From Bufo bufo (lineage: Eukaryota; Chordata; Amphibia; Anura; Bufonidae), in assembly GCF_905171765.1 (NCBI RefSeq), contig NC_053392.1:370741442-370805441 (forward strand): DNA of 64,000 nucleotides, in the 5' to 3' direction. The notes beneath the pieces are model-generated. The model ran no database searches. It was not told the DNA's origin and saw only the letters and a list, made by a program, of their open reading frames with translations. The position numbers and the translations under genes were made by a program. Shown in pieces: positions 1-9,751 of this stretch. Every line of letters begins with the position of its first letter. Position 1 is the first letter of the stretch.

Positions 1-2
1 CT

Positions 3-2054
3 GTCTGGTCGGATGAGGCATTGCAGGCCTTTTCGGCTATTGAGGAGCGTTTTGCGTCTGCTCCCATTCTGGTGCAGCCGGATGTGTCTCAACCATTCGT
101 AGTGGAGGTTGATGCATCAGAGGTGGGGGTCGGGGCGGTGCTATCTCAGGGTTCATCTCCTGGCAAGTGGGTCCCGTGTGCCTTCTTCTCCAAGAAGCTC
201 TCGGTCGCCGAGAGGAATTATGATGTTGGAGATAGAGAGTTGTTGGCTATCAAGTTGGCCTTTGAGGAATGGCGTCACTGGTTAGAGGGGGCGTCTCACC
301 CCATTACTGTGTATACTGACCATAAGAATTTGGCTTACCTGCAATCTGCCAAGCGTCTGAACCCTAGGCAGACCAGATAGTCACTGTTTTTTACCAGGTT
401 CAATTTTGTGGTTACCTTTCGCCCAGGGGTCAAGAATGTCAAGGCAGATGCCTTGTCTCGCAGCTTTCCTGGGGGAGGTGATTCAGAAGATCCTGCTCCG
501 ATTTTGGTGGATGGGGTGGTGGTCTCTGCTCTGTACCCCGAATTGGAGATGGAGGTGTTGGGAGCCCAGGAGGGGGCTCCTGGTTCTTGTCCCCTAGGGA
601 GGTTGTTTGTTCCTGAGGGCCTACGATACAAGGTGTTCAAGGAACATCACGATACTGTTCTCGCTGGACATCCTGGTGGCAAGTCCACCTGTGATCTAGT
701 ATCCCGGAGGTTCTGGTGGCCAGGGTTACGTAAGAGCATTGAGAATTACGTGACAGCTTGTGAAACCTGCGCTCGGTCAAAGGTTGCTCATACTCGACCG
801 CCTGGTTCGCTTCTTCCATTGTCTATTCCGTCTCGTCCTTGGACCCATTTGTCTATGGACTTTATTACGGATCTGCCGAGTTCCTCTGGGAGAACAGTGA
901 TTTTGGTGGTAGTTGACCGTTTCAGTAAAATTTTATAATTTCACTTTATACCACTAATGAATCTGCCTAACGCTAAGACTCTTGCGCAGATTTTTGTGGA
1001 TAATATTGTGAAATTGCATGGTATTCCTTCAGACGTGGTCTCTGATAGGGGCACGCAGTTTGTCTCCAGGTTTTGGAGGGCGTTCTGCTCTCGGCTTGGC
1101 ATTCAACTTTCATTCTCTTCGGCTTTTCATCCGCAGTCGAATGGTCAGACGGAGCGTACTAATCAAAACCTGGAGACCCACTTGAGGTGCTTTGTGGCTG
1201 AGAATCAGGAGGACTGGTCCTCATTCTTGTCTTTAGCAGAATTTGCGTTGAATAACCGTTGGCAGGAGTCCACGGGTAAGTCGCCATTTTTTGGCTCATA
1301 CGGTTTCCATCCTCAGTTTGGTACCTTTTCTGGGTCTGGTTCCTCTGGGATGCCAGAGGAGGAGAGATTCTCTTCTGCCTTATCCTCCATCTGGCGGAGG
1401 ATTCAAGGGAATTTGGAGAGGATGGGTGAGAGGTATAAACGAATGGCTGACAGGAGACGTGTGACTGGTCCGGACCTGTGTGTGGGTGATCTGGTGTGCT
1501 TGTCCACTAAGAATATCAAATTGAGAGTGCCATCTTGGAAACTGGGTCCTAGATTTATTGGTCCGTATAAAATTTCTGCGGTAATCAATCCTGTGGCGTT
1601 TCGGCTGGATCTTCCGCAGACTTGGAGGATCCATGATGTGTTCCACAGGTGTTTACTAAAAAAATATGTGAGACCAGTGGAACCATCGCCATTGCCTCCT
1701 CCTCCTGTTCTGGTCGAGGGAAACTTGGAGTTTGAGATCTCCAGGATTCTCGACTCGAGAGTTCTTCGGGGTTCCCTTCAGTACCTGGTGCACTGGAGGG
1801 GATACGGTCCTGAGGAGAGGATGTGGGTTCCGGCGGTGGATGTCAACGCCAGTCGACTGGTGAGGGCTTTCATAGGTCCCATCCGGATAAGGTTGGTCCG
1901 GGGTGTCCGGAGGTCACCCGTAGAAGGGAGGGTACTGTCATGCCCCACTCTGACGATATGCGGAGGTCGGCCAGGATTGCAGCACGAGTTTAGTGTTTGT
2001 TTTGGAGCCGTGCTGGATCCGCCTCTCATCAGGTGCACTGGGTGGGGTCATTAG
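3..2054 (+). pseudogene. pol: Gypsy A pol remnant: RNase H, integrase, chromodomain
   Basis: One reading frame runs through the region and is broken only by two in-frame stops, at 378-380 (where element B has Trp) and 936-938 (just after VVVDRFSK, with two extra codons). Visible in order: RNase H with [33 protein letters not shown] and YTDHKNL; the integrase zinc-binding region with HHDTVLAGHPGG and CETCARSK; the integrase core with MDFITDLP, SDRGTQFVS and NGQTERTNQNLE, which supply the D, D and E of DD35E; then a chromodomain around 1725-1850 with LVHWRGYGPEERMWVP. Integrase would insert the cDNA, and the chromodomain of such elements is known to guide target choice through chromatin. The frame runs on into the LTR before stopping. 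With two stops and no 5' half this copy is not expected to make functional Pol. Confidence 0.9.
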
Positions 2055-2436
2055 TTTAAAGGGCTCACCAGCCCAGTGCTCTGAGCGGATTATACAAATC
2101 ATTGTGGTCTTGGAAGCTAGGAAGGAAGGTTCTCTGTCTGTTCCAGCTCAGAGAGATAAGTGTGATTTCTGGTTTAGTTATTTTGTGTCATCTTTTCCAT
2201 CCAGGTTCTGTGCGAGCAGGCTGCTCCTATTTCCCCTCTTCACCATCTCAGGGAAGTAAGGGTTTTGTCAGCCCAGGCACGAGGACACCTCATACCTACC
2301 TTAAAGGTCTGCAGGTGGGCTGAGCAGTGCAGGGAAAGAGGTCAGGGATTAGCTAGGAGGTGACCCTTCCCCTGTCTCTCGCCCAGAGCCTGGTTGGTAG
2401 GTTTTCTGTTATTCTGAGTGCACGCCCGCCGTGACA
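1936..2436 (+). repeat. 3' LTR of Gypsy A
   Basis: A 501-bp block starts TGTCATGCC directly after the purine tract and ends CGTGACA, the usual TG...CA ends of an LTR. The start is fixed by the end of pol and the end by the inverted TGTCA/TGACA match. The flanking 5 bp (CTATC) would be the TSD, but the partner is outside the window. Confidence 0.75.
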
Positions 2437-3238
2437 CTATCCTTGTCCCGTTTTGCGGACAAGGATAGGCAGTTCTATTAGGAAAATGCAGTATGTACAC
2501 AATCATATTTTGTGGAAGAAACCAGCTTCTTCAGTGCCCCTGGTTGGAGGTAGCTACCTGTCATTTATTAACCTACAATTAGTGGCACTAAAGAGGTTCT
2601 TTTCCTCCTCACAGAAGTCAGGTAATTTACACACACTTTTCCAAGGCAACATTGCCTGTCTATAAGACTCCCTACACCACATGGAGAAACATTATCCCCC
2701 TAGAGAAAATAACAGGCTTGAAGCACAGAACATTGTAACAAACTGATCAATTTACTGCGCCGCCTGCGCCCCCTGCTTCATTCATAAAGTGGGCGGCGCA
2801 GGCGCGTGACGTAGTGACTCACGCTGCCAGCACACGTCCTCCCGGCCTGCCTCCTCCCTCCTCTCTGCTTCCGAGCGCTTGTTGTAAGTAATACAGGCGC
2901 TGATTAACATGAATTTGTATATATTAACAATGCCACAATTATAGATAAGATTACGGTATATACAGTGAGTGGGGCCCGTGTAGTAGAATACAGTCACTGC
3001 ACGGGCCCCGCTGTCATTATAAAAGCAGATGCCGGCCCCAGCCCCTCCTTCCTCTCAGCTGATACACCCGCCGCGCGGCATTGTGGCGCGGCGTATCAGT
3101 GACAGTTTGGCAAAATGCAGCATTCGCCCCATAAGACGCACTGCTATTTTCCCCCCACTTTTGGGGGGGGGGGTGCGTCTTATAGGGCGAAAAATACGGT
3201 AGGTATTTCTGCAGAAAACTGTTCAATATTGTGGTGAA
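2437..3238. other. Patchwork of MITE fragments, no gene
   Basis: Begins with a hairpin around CTATCCTTGTC / GACAAGGATAG (2437-2468). A GC-rich block at 2755-2880 and a block at 3015-3200 follow. The second contains an inverted pair, ATTCGCCCCATAAGACGCAC near 3121 and its near complement near 3174-3191, around a run of G. These look like broken inverted-repeat elements. I see no coding sequence. Confidence 0.4.
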
Positions 3239-3837
3239 CACGGATGAGCGAACCCGGTGAAGTTCAGGTTCGCCGGGTTTGGCCGAACTTTAGGTCAAAG
3301 TTCGGGTTCGGGAACCGAACTTGACCCGAACTCGAACCCGGACCCCGTTAAAGTCAATGGGTACCCGAACTTTACTTTAACCATGTTATAACAGAAAATA
3401 ATAGCATTCTTAAGACAGAATGCTAAATAAAATGGACATTGAGGGGTTAAAAATAATTTTAAAAAAACTCACCTCATCCACTTAATCATGCAGCCTTGAT
3501 CGTGCATGTCTTCTTTCTTCAGGACCTGCAAAAGGACCTACGCGGTAAGCATGCTGACGTCACCACAGGTCCTTTTGCAGGTCCTGAAGAAAGAAGACGT
3601 GCGCAATCCTGCGCGATCAAGTGGATGAGGTGAGTTTTTTTATATTATTTTTAACCCCTCAATGTCCATTGTGTAAGAATGCTATTTATTTTCTGTTATA
3701 ACCATGTTATAACGGAAAATAATTAAATCACCCGAACACTGAACTTCAGTAGAAAAGTCCAGGTTCGGGTCCGGGTACCCGAACTTACAAAGTTCGGTAC
3801 GAACCCAAACTTTGCAGTTCGGGTTCGCTCAACCCTA
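3239..3837. mobile_element. hAT-like palindromic MITE (GTTCGGG family)
   Basis: The ends are imperfect inverted repeats (CACGGATGAGCGAAC at left; the right end reads TAGGGTTGAGCGAAC on the other strand). They are flanked by GTGGTGAA (3231-3238) and GTGGTGAC (3838-3845), an 8-bp duplication with one mismatch, as expected for hAT transposition. The interior is nearly one large palindrome: TCCTTTTGCAGGTCCTGAAG and its complement face each other across about 3540, and CTCACCTCATCCACTT near 3469 faces AAGTGGATGAGGTGAG near 3618. No transposase, so it is nonautonomous. The palindromic core recurs inside the Harbinger-type MITE at 28610-29521. Confidence 0.75.
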
Positions 3838-4362
3838 GTGGTGACAGAATCCTTTTAACCCATAGAGTTACATGTACGGCGCTACCGGACGTGACTTAAG
3901 GACCAGCGCCGTACATGTACGGTGCGAGGTCCGCCGTGCTCTGGATGAAAATAGCACGGGGATCGGAGCGCGATGGCTGCTCTTACCGACAGGCAGCCAT
4001 GCCGAGTAAGTCCAGCATCGGCTATTTCGGCCCCCCCCTGCACTTCCGTGCGCTGCAATTGGCTGATCAGTGAAGACGGCACAGCGCAGCGCACGGAAGA
4101 CGGTACATGTAAGCTGCGAGGCAGGGGGGAGGTCAGGGGGAGGTGGCTGGTGCTGAACTGGTCAGCACCGATCACCTGCAAGGTGAGGCAGGGGACACCA
4201 GTGTTTTGGGTCCCCTGCCAGCGATGCGATTGGCTGGAGCAATGCTCCAGCCAATGGCAGCGCTATAGCTGCACAGGAAAGGGCAGAACCTCCCTGCATG
4301 CAGCCATTCTAGCTGGTGACTGCATGCTGAGAGGTTCTGTGCTCAATCTGCTGGGATTTGGA

Positions 4363-4432
4363 AGGAAGAGGGAGGAGGAGGCGGAGGAGAAGGAGGAGAA
4401 GGAGGAGGAGAAGGAGGAGGAGGAGGAAAAGG
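4363..4432. repeat. GGA-rich microsatellite
   Basis: Purine-only imperfect (GGA/GAA)n tract. It produces long Glu, Arg or Leu runs in several frames, none of which I regard as coding. It lies in the leader of piggyBac element A. Confidence 0.85.
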
Positions 4433-4742
4433 AGAATATCTGCTGCAGTGATTTTTCTTTTCTGTAGCAGAAGTTCCAGATCCCTAATCCACCCCCCTTC
4501 CTCCCTCACCCCTTCCCCACCTCCCCCCCTCCCCTCTCGTCCGATTTTGCCTGCGTCAAAGACATTTAGAATTTTTAGTCACAACATTTTTTCCTGCTCT
4601 GCACTACTTTTTCTGTGTGCGAGCAGTGAACGCCAAGTGCTGATCAGTCCGTACTTCACTGCTCAGCACCTGGGCTCTTTTTTTGGTGCAGATATATATT
4701 TTTTTAATCTGTCCCTTTTTTTTTCTTTTTCTTTAAGAAGCG

Positions 4743-4746
4743 TTAG

Positions 4747-4786
<40 letters not shown>

Positions 4787-4791
4787 CTAAG
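4743..4791. repeat. (TA)n inside a perfect palindrome
   Basis: A TA repeat of about 34 bp is flanked by TTAGAATT and AATTCTAA, so the whole block is a palindrome. Confidence 0.85.
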
Positions 4792-5388
4792 TTAATTTTT
4801 AGCTAGTGTTCTTTTTTTGTATCTGCAGTAAATTTTTATACTGCAGTGTCTGCACGAACGTACCAAACGTCCGCTTGCGTGCGTTCTGCAGCCCGGAGCA
4901 CCGATAAGTACCATTTTTTTTACTGGTCGCTTTTGTGCTCATTTTCTTTATTTTTTTGGTGTAAAAAGTACTTTTAGCGCTAGATAGAAATCAATTTTAG
5001 TTAGGTAGTGTTAGTGTAGATATTTCCACGCGCATAATATCTGTGTGCATCCTGCACCTGCTGAGCGCTGATAAGAAACATCCATTTTTCTGATCGGTCT
5101 GCTCAGTTTACTGTGCACATTTTTATTTTTATTTTTTCGTGTAGTTAATTTTATCTATATATATATATATATCTCCATATACATATTTATATAAATCAAT
5201 TTTAGTTAGGTAGGGTTAGTGTAGGTTTGTGCGTGCATCCAGCAAATTTATATGTATATTTTTTTCTACTCTTTTCTCTATATTTCAAATGTATAACAAG
5301 CCCCATCACTTGTGAAAACACTACATACACACCCCATACTAAATAAAGCTTTACACATTTCACACAAAACACCCCAATAAAATAAAAA

Positions 5389-7074
5389 TGGCCCGTCCGT
5401 CCTAACGAGTTTACTCAGCTGAAGAGGCATACGTCTATCTTGCCTCTGATACTGAGTGGGCCAGTGAGGGAGAAGAGGATGCCACTTTCCTCTACTCCTC
5501 TACCCTCTCATCATCATCATCATCATCATCCGCTGATGAGGGACCCTCTAGAAGGCGTCCCAGGGTAGCAGCAGAGGCAGCCCCTCAGAGTGACCACATA
5601 TGGAACCCACCCGCTAACGATTATCAGACCCAAATTCCGGATTTTGTGGGCAACTCGGGAATACAGATAGACCATACGGGCTTCGCAGAACTAGATTTTT
5701 TTAAAATCTTTTTTTCCTGAAGATTTAGTAAATTTACTAGTGGCCCAAACCAATTTGTACGCCCAACAATTTATAGCTCAGAACCCTACTTCGCCATATG
5801 CTAGACCCCTAGGTTGAACCCCAGTAAGTGCAGAAGAAATGATGACGTTTTGGGGACTCGTGCTGCATATGGGCGTAGTAAAGAAGCCAAACGGCAGACA
5901 ATATTGGAGTTCGGACATTTTCTACCAGACTCCAATTTACAGTCAGACCATGACCCGGAAGCGTTTTGAGTCAATTCGGAAATTCCTACACTACAACCAC
6001 AATAAACAGTGCCCACCCCAAAATGACCCTACATTTGAATGTCTATTCAAGGTTTGGCCCGTCCTTGACCACTTTAACACCAAGTTTGCTGAGGTGTACA
6101 CCCCTGATAAAAATGTATGTGTAGATGAGTCCCTGTTACTTTTCAAAGGGAGGATTAGAGTACCTGCCTAGCAAACGGGCAAGGTATGGCATAAAAATGT
6201 AAAAACTTTGTGAGAGTAGCTCCGGGTACACCCACAAGTTCCGCGTTTATGAAGTGAAAAAGATTCCCGCATAGAACCCCCAGAATGCCCCCCCCATCCT
6301 AGGAGTTAGTGGAAAGATTGTGTGGGACTTGCTGCACCCACTGCTGGATAAGGGTTACCATCTCTGTGGATAACTATTATACCAGCATACCCCTGTTCAG
6401 GTCCCTAACTGCCAGAAGTACTGTGGCTTGCGGCACAGTGCTCAAAAATCAGAGAGGCCTCCCTAGATCCTTGGTAGGGCAACCACTGAGAATGGGTGAA
6501 AGCAGGGCTCTCCTCCATGAGAACATGCTGGTGGTTAAGTACAAGGACAAGAGGGATGTCCTTTTACTGACCACCATTCACACAAATACCAGCTCCCCTG
6601 CTCATGTGCAAGGTACCACTACCACTGTCCCCAAACCAGCTTGCATCCTGGACTACAATAAGCACATGGGAGGGGTTGATCTTTTAGATCAAGTTCTGAA
6701 TCCCTACAGTGCTACACAAAAAACAAAAGTGTGGCACAAAAAGCTGGCCATACACATTGTACAGGTGGCAATGTACAACAGGAACTTTCCTCCAGTTCCA
6801 ATAGGTGGTTATCAAGGCCCTAATTTTTCAAAGCCAGGCCGGGGTGGGTCTCAGTACTTCAGGAAGTCATGGTGCCCGTGTTGTACCAGGGCAACGTTTT
6901 CCAGGTCAAGTCCCCAAGACAGCAAAGAAGGGAAGGACCCAAAAAAGATGCATGGTGTGTTCCAAAAGGGGGATAAGGAAAGACACTATTTGCCACAGCG
7001 AAACCTGCCCTGAAAAACCTGGCCTGTGCATGCAGGAGTGTTTTAGAATCTACCACATATCCGTGGAGTATTAA
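5389..7074 (+). pseudogene. piggyBac (PGBD4-like) transposase pseudogene
   Basis: The start is at 5389 (MARPS), with a stop five codons in. The N-terminal acidic segment EEAYVYLASDTEW matches the start region of the intact transposase at 33060. A Ser run from a CATCAT microsatellite follows (about 5510-5531). The frame breaks near 5715-5800, 6170 and 6250-6300. Conserved catalytic neighbourhoods are still readable: CVDESLLLFKGR (about 6120), VDNYYTSIPLF (about 6370) and MGGVDLLDQVLNPY (about 6666), the three Asp sites of the piggyBac DDE domain. The C-terminal Cys-rich motif CMVCSKRGIRKDT...CPEKPGLCMQECF (about 6950-7050) is also present. piggyBac transposases cut and paste at TTAA. With several frameshifts and stops this copy is dead. 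Similarity to the intact copy is only partial, so it is an older or distinct subfamily. Confidence 0.88.
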
Positions 7075-7099
7075 TTTCATCCTTGATGTTTTTTAATGT

Positions 7100-7969
7100 T
7101 TAGAATCTCAAATCGAGTCGCTAAACGGGAAAGTTGCAACACTGAGAGACACTGACAATTTGCAAAAGAGTTTGATTCTCACCGAGCAAGCACTTTTTGG
7201 GGTAGATGAGGGGGAGAGTGACAGAGAGGAGGCTAAGGAAAGTGAGGTAGCTAGCTGGGTAACAGTTAGAAAGTGGGGTAGAGGGAAGAGTGCCAGGGAG
7301 GCTAGCCCTGATCTGACACACCCCAACAAGTTTGCACGTTTGGCAGATGAGGGGGATGTCAGTTCAGGGACGGCACTGCTGCAGCCAGACACTTCCTCTG
7401 CCAGTCAGGGGAATGTCAGCTCCAGTAAGCAGGGAACCAGGAGAGCAGGGCAGGCCAGACAGGTGCTGGTAGCGGGAGACTCCATTATTAGCGGAACAGA
7501 TGGGGCAATCTGTCGCAAAGACCGTGATCGCCAAACAGTGTGCTGTCTTCCTGGCGCTAGAGTTCGACACATCGCGGATCGGGTTGACAGATTACTGGGA
7601 GGGGCTGGAGAAGATCCAGCGGTCATGGTCCATATCGGAACCAATGACATAGTTAGAGGTAGGTGGAGAGTCCTTAAAAATTATTTCAGAGATTTAGGTC
7701 AAAAGCTTAGGGCAAGGACCTCAAAGGTAGTATTTTCCGAAATACTGCCTGTACCATTGGCCACGCAAGAAAGGCAGCAGGAGATTAGGGAGATTAACAA
7801 GTGGCTCAAGAACTGGTGTAGAAAGGAGGCGTTTGGGTTCCTGGAGAACTGGGCCAACTTCTCTATCGGCTACAGGCTCTATCGTACGGACGGACTGCAC
7901 CTCAATGGGGAAGGTACAGCTGTGTTGGGGAGAAATATGGCTAGAAGGTTGGAGGAGTTTTTTAACTAG
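7100..7969 (+). pseudogene. CR1 ORF1 C-terminal part with SGNH esterase domain
   Basis: Open for about 290 codons from the 5' truncation point to a stop at 7967-7969. A short coiled-coil-like stretch (LESQIESLNGKVATLRDTD, 7100-7156) precedes an acidic/basic linker. A GDSL/SGNH hydrolase domain then follows, with VLVAGDSIISG (about 7465, nucleophile Ser), VMVHIGTNDIVRG (about 7623, Gly and Asn block) and TDGLHLNGEG (about 7890, Asp and His). An esterase domain in ORF1 is a known mark of CR1-clade elements; its substrate in retrotransposition is not settled. The catalytic Ser, Asn, Asp and His are all present. The N-terminus is lost, so the copy is partial although this stretch has no internal stop. 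Confidence 0.85.
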
Positions 7970-8054
7970 GGACTGGGGGGAGGGAAATTACATTATAGGA
8001 GGGGAAGATAGTGCAGATAGAGACCAGGGGCAAGGTAGTGGGACTGGGGGAGGA

Positions 8055-9219
8055 ATGGAAGGAGGGACTAGAACAGTTCAGAAGGAAAGGTGTAGGGTAA
8101 AAAATATACATAAACCTCTCAAATGTATGTATACTAATGCCAGAAGTCTGACTAATAAAACTGGTGAACTAGAATTAGTGATGTGTGAGGAGGACTATGA
8201 CATAGTGGGAATAATGGAAACATGGCTGGATGATAGCTATGACTGGGCAGTTAATGTACAAGGTTACAGTCTGTTTAGAAAGGATCGTCAAAACCGGAGA
8301 GGGGGAGGGGTCTGCCTTTATGTAAAGTCTTATCTAAAGCCTACACTCCGGGAATATATAAGTGAGGGACATGAACATGTGGAGTCACTGTGGGTAGAGA
8401 TACATGGAGCTAAAAACAATAATAAATTACTAATAGGTGTTTACTATAAACCACCTTATATACCAGAGTCCACAGAAAATCTACTACTAAACGAGATAAA
8501 CAAGGCGGCAAATCATAATGAGGTGGTTATTATGGGGGACTTCAACTACCCAGATATAGACTGGGAAACTGAAACTTGTATATCTCATAAAGGAAACAGG
8601 TTCTTGGCAATAACCTCTCCCAACTGGTTCAGGACGTGACTAGATGGATGGCCATACTGGACTTAGTATTAACCAATAGGCCTGACAGAACAACAGACAT
8701 GCAGGTTGGGGGACACCTGGGAAATAGTGACCACAAAGTAATAACCTTCCAATTATCATTCAAAAGAGCATTTCTACAAGGAGGAACAAAAATACCAAAC
8801 TTCAAAAAAGGCCTAACTAACTGGGACAAAGTTCTCAAAAATAAAAATACAGCCACAAAATGGGATATCTTTAAAAGCATCCTAAAATCTCATTGTGAGA
8901 GGTACATACCGTATGGGAATAAAAGGTTAAGGAACAAAAAGAAACCAATGTGGATAAATAGAACTGTAAAGTAAGCAAAACATGACAAAAAGAAAGCATA
9001 TAAAAAAACTGTCAGATGAAATGCTGAATGTAAAAATAAATTCCCCATTAAAAGTGTCCTGTCTGATCCAGGAAGAAGTACAACAGCGACTTAAAAAGAT
9101 TAAAATAGGCAAATCACCAGGACCAGATGGCATACACCACTGTATCCTAAGGGAATTAAGTAATGTCATAGCCAGACCCTTATTTCTGATATTTTCAGAC
9201 TCTATACTGACAGGGAATG
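8055..9219 (+). pseudogene. CR1 ORF2 endonuclease and start of reverse transcriptase, broken
   Basis: Begins near MEGGTRTVQ (8055), shortly after ORF1. The APE-type endonuclease that nicks target DNA shows MYTNARSL, METWLDD, RRGGGVCLYVKS, VIMGDFNYPDIDW and, after a break near 8615-8640, NSDHKVITFQ. The endonuclease Asn, Asp and His blocks are therefore present. Compared with the intact ORF2 at 61154-64000, this copy is missing sequence near 8615, lacks several residues near 8805 (PNFKK to GLTNWD), and has lost nearly the whole linker between endonuclease and RT near 8970-9010. The RT N-terminal region then resumes with KLSDEMLN and KSPGPDGIH. The sequence stops at the TSD of the inserted LTR. 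Confidence 0.88.
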
Positions 9220-9751
9220 TGTCACGGATGAGAGTGGGGGAAACCGTCAACCGTGCAATGTTAAAGGATAATGGAAGCTGCTAGGCCAGGACCACAGGAT
9301 CAGAGAGCAGGTCACCTCCTATTGCATCCCTAATACTGACCCTGACTCCTATCCGTATGAGCCAACCCAGATGGTAGGAGGGCTCATTCTCTGGAACCTA
9401 GGGTCCCTACTAGCCCTAAGGAAATCCCTGGACTTAGGAGCAGGGTAAGACGACCTGTTCCTCCTAGACACGGACGAACAGGTGTCTAACTGGCCAAGCT
9501 GCAAGGAAGGGAGTACATATACAGCCTATGGATATGGCAGGTGAGTGAAACCACTTCCACACCTACCTGCCACAGACACACTGACTGGAACCCGTGCTCA
9601 AATGCTGATGTCCACACCAAACATAAAAAGGACACAGCACACATACAAACACACAGGAAACCAGATCCATAGCTGCAATGAGGATAGACACCACACAAAC
9701 ATAAACATAACATCACGACATGTCTTTTATGACCACAAGGGTGGCCCTCAC

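Larger units (their letters stand above)
1..2436 (+). mobile_element. Ty3/Gypsy LTR retrotransposon A, 3' part
   Basis: This is the downstream portion of a chromodomain-type Gypsy element; its 5' half lies left of the window. Order on the plus strand is reverse transcriptase tail, RNase H, integrase, chromodomain, a purine-rich tract (1921-1935) and the 3' LTR (1936-2436). The purine tract directly before the TG of the LTR fits a polypurine tract used to prime plus-strand DNA synthesis. The protein is clearly similar to element B on the other strand (48041-60522), so two lineages of one family share the window. The matching 5' LTR and TSD cannot be seen. Confidence 0.9.
3859..7094 (+). mobile_element. 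Decayed piggyBac element A, left part
   Basis: A TTAA at 3855-3858 precedes the left end. Next come hairpin-rich terminal DNA (for example GCGCCGTACATGTACGG paired around 3875-3920), an AT-rich leader (4440-5385) and a broken piggyBac transposase. The layout matches the intact element at 32113-40467: terminal hairpins, leader, transposase, then tail repeats. The element is interrupted at about 7095 by a CR1 LINE and seems to resume at 14353. A matching right end with TTAA was not found, so it is probably truncated. Confidence 0.65.

Noticed and set aside
4309..4795. Leu-rich, Arg-rich and Glu-rich open frames
   Set aside because: They are translations of the GGA-rich microsatellite at 4363-4432.
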